In this document: positions 30,117 through 39,438 of the stretch, one piece after another | Layout: the number at the start of each line of letters is the position of its first letter | Numbering within the stretch: the first letter of the stretch is position 1 | Origin: Modestobacter italicus | Lineage (GTDB): Bacteria > Actinomycetota > Actinomycetes > Mycobacteriales > Geodermatophilaceae | DNA length: 64,000 bases | Direction: 5' to 3' | Assembly: GCF_019799965.1 (NCBI RefSeq) | Contig: NZ_JABGCJ010000003.1 | Span: forward strand, 186,001-250,000 | Program-made: the position numbers and the translations under genes | The notes under the pieces: generated by a model | What the model was told of the DNA's origin: nothing | What the model saw: the letters and a program-made list of their open reading frames with translations, nothing else | Database searches by the model: none

Positions 30117-31378
30117 CGGGGCACCCCCGCCGCGGTGGACGACGAACGTGCAGCAGCACCGGCCGGCACCGATCCGGCGCCCGGTCCACCGCCGTCCCGC
30201 AGGACCCGACTGGCCGGGTGGGCGGCACGGCTGCGTTCCTTCATGGCCGCCAACTCTGCCTCGCGGGCGGCGATGGCCGCCCGCCGGGCCCTGGGGCTGA
30301 GCACGACGACGACGCCGACGACCAGCAACGCACCGATGATGACCAGCACCTCGACGGTGCCGCCGGTGATGGACAGGGCGACCGCGCCGAAGCTGAGCAG
30401 CGCGGCCCAGAAGTACATGATCAGCACCGCGCGGCGGTGGGAGTGCCCGATGGACAGCAGCCGGTGGTGCAGGTGCATCTTGTCCGGGCTGAACGGCGAC
30501 TGGCCCTTCCGGGTACGGCGCACGACCGCCATCAGCAGGTCGATGAAGGGGATGAAGAGCACCGCGACCGGCACGAGCAGCGGCAGGGTCAGCGGCAGCA
30601 GGCTCGCGGCCGAGCCCAGCGTCTGTGAGTCGGTCTGCCCGGTCGCCGACACCGCCGCCGCGGAGAGCATCAGGCCCACGAGCATCGAGCCGGAGTCGCC
30701 CATGAAGATCCGGGCGGGGTTGAAGTTGTGCGGCAGGAAGCCCAGACAGGCGCCGGCCAGCACGGCGGTGATCACCGCCGGGGCGCTCGCCACGTCGTCG
30801 TAGCCCACCGCCCCCAGGTGGTAGCTGTAGGCGAAGAAGGCCAGCGCGGCGATCGCCGAGACACCGGCCGCCAGGCCGTCCAGCCCGTCGATGAAGTTCA
30901 GCGCGTTCACGGTCAGGACGGTGAGCAGGATCGTCGCCGGCACCCCGACGTCCGAGCCGAGGGACAGCGTGCCGATGTCGGCGACCGGCAGGAACACGTA
31001 GGCCAGCTGCACGCCGAGCAGCACCATCACGCCAGCCGCGGCGATCTGGCCGGTGAGCTTGGTGAGTGCGTCCAGGCCGAACCGGTCGTCGAGGACGCCG
31101 AGCAGGCAGATCAGCCCACCGGCGACCAGGACGGCGATGGTCTGGCTGTTGAACTCGAAGCTGCGCTGCAGCGAGGGCAGCTGGGAGGCCACCAGCACGC
31201 CGGCGGCCACCCCCAGGTACATCGCCACTCCCCCGCCCCGCGGGGTGGGTATGACGTGCACGTCCCGGTCCCGGACGGCGGCCATCACCCGCAGCCGGAC
31301 CGCCGCCACCCGCACCACCGGGGTGGCCAGGAAGGTGACCAGGCCGGCGGCGAGGAGGACGACGGCGTACTCGCGCAT
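30113..31378 (-). CDS. wecA: MraY-family polyprenyl-phosphate GlcNAc-1-phosphate transferase
   Basis: A 421-residue membrane enzyme with about eleven helices. Family motifs are in order: LGVLDDRFGLD (Asp-Asp), NALNFIDGLDG, GDSGSM in FMGDSGSMLVG, and HLHHRLL. The last motif fits the WecA/TagO branch, which starts polysaccharide or arabinogalactan linker synthesis on decaprenyl phosphate. A ~70-residue basic/Ala-rich tail follows the last helix. It lies just after glyA and before the ATP synthase genes, as Rv1302 does. Confidence 0.92.
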   Translation of the reverse strand: MREYAVVLLAAGLVTFLATPVVRVAAVRLRVMAAVRDRDVHVIPTPRGGGVAMYLGVAAGVLVASQLPSLQRSFEFNSQTIAVLVAGGLICLLGVLDDRFGLDALTKLTGQIAAAGVMVLLGVQLAYVFLPVADIGTLSLGSDVGVPATILLTVLTVNALNFIDGLDGLAAGVSAIAALAFFAYSYHLGAVGYDDVASAPAVITAVLAGACLGFLPHNFNPARIFMGDSGSMLVGLMLSAAAVSATGQTDSQTLGSAASLLPLTLPLLVPVAVLFIPFIDLLMAVVRRTRKGQSPFSPDKMHLHHRLLSIGHSHRRAVLIMYFWAALLSFGAVALSITGGTVEVLVIIGALLVVGVVVVLSPRARRAAIAAREAELAAMKERSRAAHPASRVLRDGGGPGAGSVPAGAAARSSSTAAGVPR

Positions 31379-31382
31379 GGGC

Positions 31383-32690
31383 TCAGACGGCCCGGGCGGG
31401 CTCGGGGTAGGCAGGGTGCGCGCTCACCAGCTCACGCACGCCCGCCGCCACCTCCGCCGTCCGGGAGCCGTCGGCGTCCCGGATCGCGGTGCCGATCAGC
31501 GAGGCGATCGCCCGCATGTCCGTCTCGACCATGCCCTGGGTGGTCACCGAGGGGCTGCCGACGCGGATGCCGGAGGCGATCGACGCCGGCTGCGGGTCGA
31601 AGGGGATGGCGTTCTTGTTCAGCACGATGCCGGCGGCGTCGCAGCGGGCCTCGGCCACCTTGCCGGTGACCAGCTCGCCGGCGGTGTCGGTGACCTCGCG
31701 CAGGTCCAGCAGCGCCAGGTGGGTGTCGGTGCCGCCGGCGACCGGGCGCAGCCCCTCGGCGGCCAGGCCCTCGGTCAGCGCCTGGGCGTTGGTGATCACC
31801 TGGCGGGCGTAGGCCTGGTACGCAGGCGCGAGGCACTCCTTGAGGTTCACCGCCTTGGCCGCGATGGCGTGCATCAGCGGGCCGCCCTGCATCATCGGGA
31901 ACGCCGACTTGTCGATGGCCTTGGCGTGCTCGGCCTTGCAGACGATGGCGCCCCCGCGCGGGCCGCGCAGCACCTTGTGCGTGGTGAAGGTGACGACGTC
32001 GGCGTAGGGCACCGGCGAGGGGATCGCCTTGCCGGCGACCAGGCCGATGAAGTGCGCCGCGTCGACCATGAAGACCGCGCCGACCTCGTCGGCGATCTCC
32101 CGGAAGGCGGCGAAGTCGATCAGCCGCGGGATCGCCGACCCGCCGGCGACGATCAGCTTGGGCCGGTGCTCGCGGGCCAGGTCGCGGACCTGGTCGTAGT
32201 CGATGTGCTCGGTCTTCTCGTCGACCCCGTACTGGACGGCGTTGAACCACTTCCCGGAGAACGAGACCTTGGTGCCGTGGGTCAGGTGGCCGCCGTGCGG
32301 CAGCGCCATGCCCAGCAGGGTGTCCCCCGGCTGCAGGAACGCCCCGTACGCGGCGAGGTTCGCGCTGGCCCCCGAGTGCGGCTGCAGGTTGGCGTGCTCG
32401 GCACCGAAGAGCTCCTTGGCCCGCTCGATGCCCAGCGACTCGGCCCGGTCGACGACCTCGCAGCCGCCGTAGTAGCGGCGACCGGGGTAGCCCTCGGCGT
32501 ACTTGTTGGACAGCGTGCTGCCCAGCGCGGCGAGGACGGCGGGGCTGGTGAAGTTCTCGCTGGCGATCAGCTGGAGGCCGCCGCGGAGCCGGTCGAGCTC
32601 GTCGGTGACGACGCCGGAGATCTCCGGGTCGAACGCCGCCAGGGCGTCGAAGTCGGGCCCCCAGTAGGGGGTCGCGGCCGGGGTGCTCAT
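31383..32690 (-). CDS. glyA: Serine hydroxymethyltransferase
   Basis: A 435-residue PLP enzyme that interconverts serine and glycine with tetrahydrofolate. ATG 32690 reads MSTPAATPYWGPDFD. Motifs: LIASENFTSP, NKYAEGYPGRRYYGGCE, and the PLP lysine in TTHKVLRGPRGG (Val in place of the usual Thr). It ends four bases before wecA. The 132-base upstream region contains a 12-bp palindrome (32717-32728) but no riboswitch I recognise. Confidence 0.97.
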   Translation of the reverse strand: MSTPAATPYWGPDFDALAAFDPEISGVVTDELDRLRGGLQLIASENFTSPAVLAALGSTLSNKYAEGYPGRRYYGGCEVVDRAESLGIERAKELFGAEHANLQPHSGASANLAAYGAFLQPGDTLLGMALPHGGHLTHGTKVSFSGKWFNAVQYGVDEKTEHIDYDQVRDLAREHRPKLIVAGGSAIPRLIDFAAFREIADEVGAVFMVDAAHFIGLVAGKAIPSPVPYADVVTFTTHKVLRGPRGGAIVCKAEHAKAIDKSAFPMMQGGPLMHAIAAKAVNLKECLAPAYQAYARQVITNAQALTEGLAAEGLRPVAGGTDTHLALLDLREVTDTAGELVTGKVAEARCDAAGIVLNKNAIPFDPQPASIASGIRVGSPSVTTQGMVETDMRAIASLIGTAIRDADGSRTAEVAAGVRELVSAHPAYPEPARAV

Positions 32691-32822
32691 CGCGGGTGCA
32701 CTCCTGCGGGTCGGTGCGCGGGCCCGCGTGCACCGGGACGAGGGCACGCGGCTGTCGGCCCACGGTAACGCTGCGACGGGAGGATGCACCGCACCGCACC
32801 GCGGCCGGGGCCGCCGCCCGCG

Positions 32823-33464
32823 TCAGTCGGTGATCTCGGGGACCACCTCGCGCAGCCGGTCGAGGTCGATCGCGCCGATCCGGAGCACCCGGGGGGCCGG
32901 GACGGTGCAGTCGATGATCGTGCTGGCGGCCGAGCCGGTGCGGGGGCCGCCGTCCAGCACCACCGCGGCGTGCTCGCCGAGCTGGTCGGCCGCCTCCTGC
33001 GCGGTGGTCGCCGCGGGACGGCCGGAGCGGTTCGCGCTGGACACCGCCAGTGGCCCGGTGCCCCGGAGCAGGTCGCGGGCGACGTCGTCGTCCGGCAGCC
33101 GGACGGCGACGGTCCCGTCGGCGTCCCCGAGGTCCCAGGCCAGGGTGGAGGCGTGCTCGACCACCAGGGTGAGCCCGCCCGGCCAGAAGGCCTCGGCCAG
33201 CTCGTGCGCCACCGGCGGGACGGCGTCGACCAGCCCGGCCAGCGTGGAGGCCTCACCGATCAGCACGGGCACCGGCATGCTGCGGCCGCGGTTCTTCGCG
33301 GCCAGCAGCCGGGTGACGGCGGCGGGGGTGAAGGCGTCGGCCGCCACCCCGTAGACGGTGTCGGTCGGGAGGAGGACCAGCTCGCCGCGGGCCAGCGCCC
33401 GGGTGGCGGCGGTCAGGCCCGCCTCGCGCTGGTCGGGGTCACTGCAGTCGAAGACGTCGGCCAC
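32823..33464 (-). CDS. L-threonylcarbamoyladenylate synthase (TsaC/Sua5 family)
   Basis: A 213-residue YrdC-domain protein that makes threonylcarbamoyl-AMP for the t6A37 modification of ANN-decoding tRNAs. GTG 33464. Motifs: LPTDTVYGVAADAF, KNRGRSMPVPVLI and SSANRSGRPA. It lacks the extra C-terminal Sua5 domain. It is 14 bases downstream of prmC, which methylates release factors: a conserved translation-related cluster with prfA. Confidence 0.94.
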   Translation of the reverse strand: MADVFDCSDPDQREAGLTAATRALARGELVLLPTDTVYGVAADAFTPAAVTRLLAAKNRGRSMPVPVLIGEASTLAGLVDAVPPVAHELAEAFWPGGLTLVVEHASTLAWDLGDADGTVAVRLPDDDVARDLLRGTGPLAVSSANRSGRPAATTAQEAADQLGEHAAVVLDGGPRTGSAASTIIDCTVPAPRVLRIGAIDLDRLREVVPEITD

Positions 33465-33478
33465 GAGGCAGCAGTCTG

Positions 33479-34345
33479 TCACTGGCCGCCGGACAGCCGC
33501 GCAGTCGTGTACCTCGGTCGGCCGGCGAGGTCCCGGTGGTCGGCCACGTCGGCCCACCGGCCGTGCCTCCGGACCAGCTCCGGCAACGAGCTGCCCTGCT
33601 GGTCGGCGTGCTCGATGCCCAGCCAGCCGCCCGGGCGCAGCAGCCTCGCCGCGGTGCCGAGCAGGCCACGGACGACGTCCAGCCCGTCCGGGCCGCCCCA
33701 CAGGGCCAGCGGCGGGTCGTGGTCGGCGACCTCCTGCGGCAGCCGGGCGCCGTCGGGCACGTAGGGCGGGTTGGAGACGACCACGTCGACGGTGCCATCC
33801 AGCGCGGTGAGCAGCCGCGGGTCGGTCATGTCCCCGGCCAGCACCTCGACCGGGGTGTCGCCGGCCGCGGCCCGGGTGGCGGCGTTGTGCCGGGTCCACT
33901 CGATCGCGCCGGCGTCCCGCTCGACGGCGGCCACGCGGGCACCGGGGTGCTCGTTCGCCACCGCCAGCGCGATCGCCCCCGACCCGGTGCCCAGGTCGAC
34001 CACGGTGGGCGCCGTGAGCCCGGCGATCCGGTCGAGCACCCACCCCGCGATCAGCTCGGTCTCCGGCCGGGGCACGAAGACACCCGGTCCGACGGCCAGC
34101 TCGACGTGCCGGAACGGCGCCGTCCCGGTGAGGTGCTGCAGCGGGACCCGGGCGGCGCGCTCCTCGACCAGGGCGGCGAACCGGGCAGCCGGCCCGGGCG
34201 GCACCTCACCGAGGGTCAGCAGCGCCGTGCGGGTGGTGCCCAGGACGGCGCAGAGCAGCAGCTCGGCGTCCACCCGAGGCGACTCCACGCCGGCCGCGGC
34301 CAGCCGGCGGGCGGCCTCGGTCAGCAGCCCCCGGGGCGCGCTCAG
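33479..34345 (-). CDS. prmC: Release factor glutamine methyltransferase
   Basis: Methylates the Gln of the GGQ motif in peptide release factors. The S-adenosylmethionine motif is [14 protein letters not shown], and the substrate motif NPPY is in [11 protein letters not shown]. The first canonical start in frame is GTG 34288. The N-terminal helix expected from other PrmC proteins ([18 protein letters not shown]) lies upstream of it. The only fitting start is CTG 34345, in CTGA overlap with the prfA stop, so the entry is drawn from there. The exact start needs proof. Confidence 0.88.
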   Translation of the reverse strand: MSAPRGLLTEAARRLAAAGVESPRVDAELLLCAVLGTTRTALLTLGEVPPGPAARFAALVEERAARVPLQHLTGTAPFRHVELAVGPGVFVPRPETELIAGWVLDRIAGLTAPTVVDLGTGSGAIALAVANEHPGARVAAVERDAGAIEWTRHNAATRAAAGDTPVEVLAGDMTDPRLLTALDGTVDVVVSNPPYVPDGARLPQEVADHDPPLALWGGPDGLDVVRGLLGTAARLLRPGGWLGIEHADQQGSSLPELVRRHGRWADVADHRDLAGRPRYTTARLSGGQ

Positions 34346-35433
34346 GACCCGGCCGCCAGCAGCTCGGCGGTGGCGGCCGCGCTGAGCGCGTCCAGCACCG
34401 GGTCCAGGTCGCCGTCCAGCACCTGGTCCAGGTTGTGCGCCTTGAAGCCCACCCGGTGGTCGGACAGGCGGCTCTCCGGGAAGTTGTAGGTGCGCACCCG
34501 CTCGCTGCGGTCGACCGTGCGGACCTGACTGCGCCGCTGGTCCGAGGCGGTCGCCGCCGCCTCCTCCCGGGCCGCGGCCAGCAGCCGGGAGCGCAGCACC
34601 CGCAGCGCGGACTCCCGGTTCTGCAGCTGGCTCTTCTCGTTCTGAGAGCTGACCACGATGCCGGTGGGCAGGTGGGTGATCCGGACGGCGGAGTCGGTGG
34701 TGTTGACGCTCTGTCCCCCGGGCCCCGACGAGCGGAACACGTCGATCCGCAGGTCGTTCGGGTCGACGCTGACGTCGACGTCCTCGGCCTCGGGCAGCAC
34801 CAGGACGCCGACCGCCGAGGTGTGGATGCGGCCCTGGGACTCGGTCACCGGGACCCGCTGGACGCGGTGCACCCCGGCCTCGAACTTCAGCCGGGCGAAC
34901 ACGCCCGCTCCGTCGTCCCCGCCAGGGAGTCGGGACTTGATCGCCACCGCGACGTCCTTGTACCCGCCCAGCTCGGCGGGGACGGCGTCGAGGACCTCGG
35001 TGGCCCAGCCGCGCCGCTCGGCGTACCGCAGGTACATCCGCAGCAGGTCGCCGGCGAACAGCGCCGACTCCGCCCCGCCCTCCCCCGCCTTGATCTCGAG
35101 GATGACGTCCTTGTCGTCGTCGGGGTCCTTGGGCAGCAGCAGCTCGGTCAGCCGGGCGGTCAGCTCGGTGACGGTGGCCTGCAGGTGCTCGGCCTCCCGG
35201 GCGAACGACGGGTCTTCGGCCCCGAGCTCGCGGGCCGTGGCCAGGTCGTCGGTCGCGGCGTCCAGGGCCCGGGAGGTCTCCACGACCGGGGCGAGCTGGG
35301 CGTAGCGCCGGCCCAGCCGCCGGGCGCGAGCGGCGTCGGCGTGCACCGCCGGGTCGGCCAGCTCGGCCTCCAGCTCGCGGTGCTCGGCGAGCAGGCCGGC
35401 GAGCCGGTCACTGCCGGCGTCGGTGCTGCTCAC
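34342..35433 (-). CDS. prfA: Peptide chain release factor 1
   Basis: A 363-residue class I release factor for UAA/UAG. GTG 35433 lies behind GAGGAG. The codon-recognition tripeptide is PVT in [13 protein letters not shown], and the catalytic GGQ is in [15 protein letters not shown]. The next gene, prmC, modifies this Gln. A 24-bp tandem repeat lies 23 bases upstream of the start. Confidence 0.98.
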   Translation of the reverse strand: MSSTDAGSDRLAGLLAEHRELEAELADPAVHADAARARRLGRRYAQLAPVVETSRALDAATDDLATARELGAEDPSFAREAEHLQATVTELTARLTELLLPKDPDDDKDVILEIKAGEGGAESALFAGDLLRMYLRYAERRGWATEVLDAVPAELGGYKDVAVAIKSRLPGGDDGAGVFARLKFEAGVHRVQRVPVTESQGRIHTSAVGVLVLPEAEDVDVSVDPNDLRIDVFRSSGPGGQSVNTTDSAVRITHLPTGIVVSSQNEKSQLQNRESALRVLRSRLLAAAREEAAATASDQRRSQVRTVDRSERVRTYNFPESRLSDHRVGFKAHNLDQVLDGDLDPVLDALSAAATAELLAAGS

Positions 35434-35456
35434 TCGGGCTCCTCGAGTACTCGGCC

Positions 35457-35504
35457 GCGCGAAACCGCGCGTGCTTGATCGCGCGAAACCGCGCGTGCTT
35501 GATC
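35457..35504. repeat. Two perfect 24-bp tandem repeats between rpmE and prfA
   Basis: The unit GCGCGAAACCGCGCGTGCTTGATC in pieces: GCGCGAAACCGCGCG then TGCTTGATC. It occurs at 35457-35480 and 35481-35504, followed by a partial third GCGCG. Each unit contains an internal dyad (GCGCG-AAAC-CGCGC). It lies 23 bases before the prfA start. Confidence 0.85.
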
Positions 35505-35536
35505 GCGCGCGGGGTCGGCAGGGGGTGCGGACATGC

Positions 35537-35583
35537 CGACGGCGCCCGCCCCGCCCCGGGAAGGGGCGGCGCGGGCGCCGTCG
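35537..35583 (-). terminator. Terminator downstream of rpmE
   Basis: A 21-bp stem with one mismatch (outer part CGACGGCGCCCG/CGGGCGCCGTCG, inner CCGCCCC/GGGGCGG) and a five-base loop, just past the rpmE stop. Confidence 0.8.
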
Positions 35584-35589
35584 AGGGTG

Positions 35590-35814
35590 CTACTTGTCGG
35601 CGCCGGTGTTGCGCTTGCCGAACCGCTTCTCGAAGCGGGCGACGCGGCCACCGGTGTCCAGGATGCGCTGCTTGCCCGTGTAGAAGGGGTGGCAGGCCGA
35701 GCAGGTCTCGACGGTCATCGTGCCGCCGGGCGCCGTGCTCTTGGTCTGGAACGTGTTGCCGCAACCGCAGGTCACCGTGGTGACGTGGTAGTCCGGGTGG
35801 ATGTCGGCCTTCAT
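35590..35814 (-). CDS. rpmE: 50S ribosomal protein L31 (zinc-binding form)
   Basis: A 74-residue protein, ATG 35814. It is the C+ form with the zinc ligands CGC in VTCGCGNTF and CSAC in [14 protein letters not shown]. Under zinc starvation such forms are replaced by paralogues lacking the cysteines; none is in the window. It lies between the rho and rpmE terminators, so it is transcribed on its own. Confidence 0.97.
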   Translation of the reverse strand: MKADIHPDYHVTTVTCGCGNTFQTKSTAPGGTMTVETCSACHPFYTGKQRILDTGGRVARFEKRFGKRNTGADK

Positions 35815-35921
35815 GCCGGTACACCCTCTCTCTGGTCTCGGGATCTGGTCGTTCGGACGCCGCCGGTGACAGCGGCGGAGGCTCGACGGGCCAGTGTACG
35901 GCCCCGGCGAGGTACTGGAGT

Positions 35922-35976
35922 GGCCCCCTCGCAGGGTCCCACCACGAGCGTGCGCGTGGTGGGGGGCGAGGGGGCC
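35922..35976 (-). terminator. Terminator downstream of rho
   Basis: Two stacked stems: outer 11-bp GGCCCCCTCGC/GCGAGGGGGCC and inner 9-bp CCCACCACG/CGTGGTGGG. In the transcript the loop reads CGCACGCT, part of GCGCACGCTCG, a sequence also found in the hairpins at 56360 and 62429. Confidence 0.8.
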
Positions 35977-35981
35977 CTTCC

Positions 35982-38207
35982 TCAGTCCTTCTCGTTGACG
36001 CCGAGCGTCGTCTTCTGCACCTGCATGAGGAACTCGATGTTGTTGCGCGTCTTGCGCATCCGGTCGAGCAGAAGCTCCAGCGCCTGCTGGGGCTCCAGGG
36101 CCGACATCACCCGGCGCAGCTTGATCACGATGGCCAGCTCGTCGGGCGAGAGGAGGATCTCCTCCTTGCGGGTGCCCGAGGCGTTCACGTCGACGGCGGG
36201 GAAGACCCGCTTGTCGGCCAGCCGCCGGTCCAGCTTGATCTCGGCGTTCCCGGTGCCCTTGAACTCCTCGAAGATGACCGTGTCCATGGTTGAACCGGTC
36301 TCGACCAGCGCCGAGGCGATGATCGTCAGCGAGCCGCCGTTCTCGATGTTGCGGGCGGCACCGAGGAAGCGCTTGGGCGGGTAGAGCGCCGTGGAGTCGA
36401 CACCACCGGACAGGATGCGCCCGCTGGCGGGGGCCGCGAGGTTGTAGGCGCGACCCAGCCGGGTGATCGAGTCCAGCAGGACGACGACGTCGTGGCCCAT
36501 CTCGACCAGGCGCTTGGCCCGCTCGATGGACAGCTCCGCGACCGTGGTGTGGTCGGCCGGCGGCCGGTCGAAGGTCGAGGCGATGACCTCGCCCTTCACC
36601 GAGCGCTGCATGTCGGTGACCTCTTCGGGCCGCTCGTCGACCAGCACCACCATGAGGTGGACCTCGGGGTTGTTGGTCGTGATCGCGTTGGCGATCGACT
36701 GCAGCACCATCGTCTTGCCGGCCTTCGGCGGGCTGACGATCAGGGCCCGCTGGCCCTTGCCGATCGGCATGACCAGGTCGATGAGCCGGGTGGTCATCAG
36801 GTGCGACTCGGTCTCCAACCGCAGGCGGTCCTGCGGGTAGAGCGGGGTCAGCTTGGTGAACTCGGGCCGGTTGCGGGCCTGCTCGGGGTCCAGCCCGTTG
36901 ACCGAGTCCAGCCGCACCAGCGCGTTGTACTTGTCCTTGCGCTCGCCCTCACGGGGCTGGCGGACGGCGCCGGTGATGGCGTCGCCGCGGCGCAGGCCGT
37001 AGCGGCGCACCTGGGACAGCGAGACGTAGACGTCGTTCGGCCCGGTCAGGTAGCCCGAGGTGCGGACGAACGCGTAGCTGTCGAGCACGTCCAGGATGCC
37101 GGCGACCGGCAGCAGGACGTCGTCCTCGCTGACCGTGGGCTCGCCCTGGTCGAAGCGCTCGCGCCCGCCGGCGGCGTTGCCGCCGCGGCGGTTGCGGTCG
37201 CGGTACCGCCGACCGCGACGACCGCGGCCACCGCCCTCGAAGTCGTCGTCGTCCTCGTCGTTCCGGGCGTCGTTGCGGGTGTCGTTCCGGGCGGCGCCAC
37301 CGTCGTTGCGGTTGCCGTCCCGCCCACCGTCGCTGCGGTTGCCGTCGCGGGCACCGTCGTTGCGGTTCCGGCCGTTGCGGCCCTCGCCCTCGGCGCGGTT
37401 CCGCCCCTCGCCGTCGGCCCGGTTCCGGCCCTCGCCCTCAGCCCGGTTCCGGCCCTCGCCCTCCGCGCGGTTCCGGCCCTCACCCTCAGCCCGGTTCCGC
37501 GCCTCGCCGTCGGCCCGATTCCGGCCGCCGCGCTCCTCAGCGTCGCGGGCAGAGCCGTCGCGGGCAGAGCCGTCGCGGCTGGTGCGGTCCTCGCGGTCGC
37601 CTCCGTCCCGGGGAGCACGGTCTCCGCGCTCCCGCCGGCTGCGCTGCGGACGCTCGCCCTCGCCGGCCGTGGCCGGGGACTCGGTGCCGGCGGTGGTCTC
37701 GACGGCGGGGGCGTCGTCGGTCGCGGTGCGCTCCGCGGCGGGGGCCTCGGCGGTCGGGGCGCCGGCCGGGCGACTCGCGCCACGACGCCGACGGCCGGTG
37801 GTGGCGCCGTCGGTCGGGGTCTCGTCGCTGCGCGGCGCCGGGCTGGCGGTGATCGGGCCACCGTTGCCGCCGCCGCTGATCGGCGCCTCGAGCGGAGCGG
37901 CCGAGGTGGCCACACCACCGGTGCCGGCGTCCTCGGTGCGCGGCGCCGGGGCGGTCGCGGCCGGGGCGGAGCCCGCGTCGCCGCGGACCTGCCGCTCGGA
38001 GATGGCGGCGACCAGGTCGCTCTTGCGCATCTTGCCGGTGCCCGGGATGCCCAGCTCGGCGGCCAGGCGCTGCAGCTCGGGCAGCAGCATGCCGGACAGC
38101 CCGCTGCCACGGCGACGGGAACGGGGGGCCGTTCCGCTGCCGGCAGCTGCCTCGTCGGACGGGGCGGCGTCGGGCGCGCCGTCGATGAGGTCGGTGGTCT
38201 CGCTCAC
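35982..38207 (-). CDS. rho: Transcription termination factor Rho with a large disordered insert
   Basis: A 741-residue hexameric helicase, GTG 38207 behind AAGGA. Residues ~37-75 are the Rho_N helical domain ([17 protein letters not shown]). Residues ~76-345 are a low-complexity Arg/Asn/Asp/Gly-rich insert typical of actinobacterial Rho, including six 8-residue repeats near 229-276. The RNA-binding domain ([18 protein letters not shown]) and the ATPase core ([37 protein letters not shown]) follow. A promoter candidate lies ~200 bases upstream. Confidence 0.97.
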   Translation of the reverse strand: MSETTDLIDGAPDAAPSDEAAAGSGTAPRSRRRGSGLSGMLLPELQRLAAELGIPGTGKMRKSDLVAAISERQVRGDAGSAPAATAPAPRTEDAGTGGVATSAAPLEAPISGGGNGGPITASPAPRSDETPTDGATTGRRRRGASRPAGAPTAEAPAAERTATDDAPAVETTAGTESPATAGEGERPQRSRRERGDRAPRDGGDREDRTSRDGSARDGSARDAEERGGRNRADGEARNRAEGEGRNRAEGEGRNRAEGEGRNRADGEGRNRAEGEGRNGRNRNDGARDGNRSDGGRDGNRNDGGAARNDTRNDARNDEDDDDFEGGGRGRRGRRYRDRNRRGGNAAGGRERFDQGEPTVSEDDVLLPVAGILDVLDSYAFVRTSGYLTGPNDVYVSLSQVRRYGLRRGDAITGAVRQPREGERKDKYNALVRLDSVNGLDPEQARNRPEFTKLTPLYPQDRLRLETESHLMTTRLIDLVMPIGKGQRALIVSPPKAGKTMVLQSIANAITTNNPEVHLMVVLVDERPEEVTDMQRSVKGEVIASTFDRPPADHTTVAELSIERAKRLVEMGHDVVVLLDSITRLGRAYNLAAPASGRILSGGVDSTALYPPKRFLGAARNIENGGSLTIIASALVETGSTMDTVIFEEFKGTGNAEIKLDRRLADKRVFPAVDVNASGTRKEEILLSPDELAIVIKLRRVMSALEPQQALELLLDRMRKTRNNIEFLMQVQKTTLGVNEKD
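37381..37524 (-). repeat. Six 24-bp tandem repeats inside rho
   Basis: Six imperfect copies of a 24-bp unit (plus strand CCCTCGCC... ending CGGTTCCGG) encode RNRA(E/D)GE(G/A) repeats. The copies differ mainly at third codon positions, which keeps the peptide nearly constant. Confidence 0.85.
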
Positions 38208-38406
38208 GTACAGGTCCTTCCCTGCGGTGACCTGCGCCTACCAGCGCAGGAGGGGACCCGGTCCCAGACGGCGGAGCCCGCTCTTGGACTCGATGCGTCG
38301 ATCGGGAGAGCACGGGTCTGTGGATGCGGGGCGAGGATCAGCGGCGACGGATCGACCGTCTGCAACGCTCCCGCGTGGAGCAACGCCCGGAGGCGGCTAC
38401 GTCGTC

Positions 38407-38436
38407 AGCCTAGACACAGGCCGACATCGCCCACAA
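38407..38436 (-). promoter_or_regulatory. Candidate rho promoter
   Basis: On the minus strand TTGTGG (38436-38431) and TAGGCT (38412-38407) are 18 bases apart, a good housekeeping-sigma match. This leaves a ~190-base untranslated leader before the rho start at 38207, in which rho autoregulation could act. Confidence 0.55.
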
Positions 38437-38488
38437 CACAGTCCGTCACCGGTGTGTTCCAGACGGCCGGAACGATACCGCACCGTGA

Positions 38489-39430
38489 TCAGCTGCCCGG
38501 CGGGAGCACGACCGCCCCCGCCGCGTCGACCTGCAGCGGGCGGCACTCCCACCCCGGCGGCGTGGCGGCCCGCAGCCGGGTGACCTCCGCTGCCGCGGCC
38601 GGGTCGCCGGCGTCCTCACCGTCGCCGAGGACGGCCAGCGCGAGCACGCACGGACCCGCCCCGGAGACCACCGCGGCATGACCGTCGGCCCGCAGCCGGG
38701 TCAGCAGCGCCGCGCTGTCCGGCATCGCCGGAGCCCGCTGGGCCTGGTGCAGCCGGTCCTCGGTGGCCTCGGCCAGCAGGCCGGGGTCGGTGGTCAGGGC
38801 GTGCACCAGCAACGCCGCCCGGCCGGCCGCATGGGCGGCGTCGGCGTGCGGCACCTCGGCCGGCAGCAGCCCCCGGGCCAGGTGGGTGGAGAGGGTCGTC
38901 CCCGGCACGAACAGGACCGGGACGATCCGCGGGTCGACGTCCAGCCGCACGGCGCGGGCGCCGGTGGGCGTCGTCCAGGACAGCGTGGCCCCGCCGAGCA
39001 GGCAGGGGGCCACGTTGTCGGGGTGCCCCTCGAGCGCGGAGCACAGCGCCAGCACCGCGGCCTGGTCGACGTCGGTCACGTCGGGGCACAGCGCCCAGGC
39101 GGCGAGGACGCCGGCGGTCACCGCGGCGGCGGAGGAGCCCATCCCCCGCCCCTGCGGGATGCCGTTGCGCGCGGTGAGGCGCAGGCCCGGCGGCGTCCAG
39201 CCCAGCTCCGCGCACGCTGCCCGGAACGCCTGGACCACCAGGTGCGTCTCGTCGGCGGGCAGCTCGCCGGCGCCCTCACCGGTCACCTCGACGACGAGCC
39301 CGCCGTCGGTGACGACGACCTCCAGCTCGTCCCAGCAGGTCAGCGCCAGGCCCGCGCAGTCGAACGCCGGCCCCAGGTTGGCACTCGTCGCGGGCACGCG
39401 GACGCGCACGGCGGTCGGGCGGCCGCTCAC
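38489..39430 (-). CDS. thrB: Homoserine kinase
   Basis: A 313-residue GHMP kinase that phosphorylates homoserine with ATP on the threonine branch. GTG 39430, eight bases after thrC. The N-terminal RVRVPATSANLGPAFDCAGLAL and the ATP loop IPQGRGMGSSAAAV are classic; the C-terminal AVVSGAGPCVLAL is the third GHMP motif. Last gene of the lysA-hom-thrC-thrB run; 281 bases separate it from rho. Confidence 0.96.
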   Translation of the reverse strand: MSGRPTAVRVRVPATSANLGPAFDCAGLALTCWDELEVVVTDGGLVVEVTGEGAGELPADETHLVVQAFRAACAELGWTPPGLRLTARNGIPQGRGMGSSAAAVTAGVLAAWALCPDVTDVDQAAVLALCSALEGHPDNVAPCLLGGATLSWTTPTGARAVRLDVDPRIVPVLFVPGTTLSTHLARGLLPAEVPHADAAHAAGRAALLVHALTTDPGLLAEATEDRLHQAQRAPAMPDSAALLTRLRADGHAAVVSGAGPCVLALAVLGDGEDAGDPAAAAEVTRLRAATPPGWECRPLQVDAAGAVVLPPGS

Positions 39431-39438
39431 CAGGGCCG

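Noticed and set aside
32691-32822. Possible riboswitch upstream of glyA
   Set aside because: Only a 12-bp palindrome (32717-32728) is present; no glycine, THF or ZTP riboswitch core sequence was recognised.
35457-35504. CRISPR or attachment site
   Set aside because: Only two contiguous units with no spacer, and no tRNA or integrase nearby.
37381-37524. CRISPR-like array
   Set aside because: The 24-bp repeats abut without spacers and are in frame within rho.
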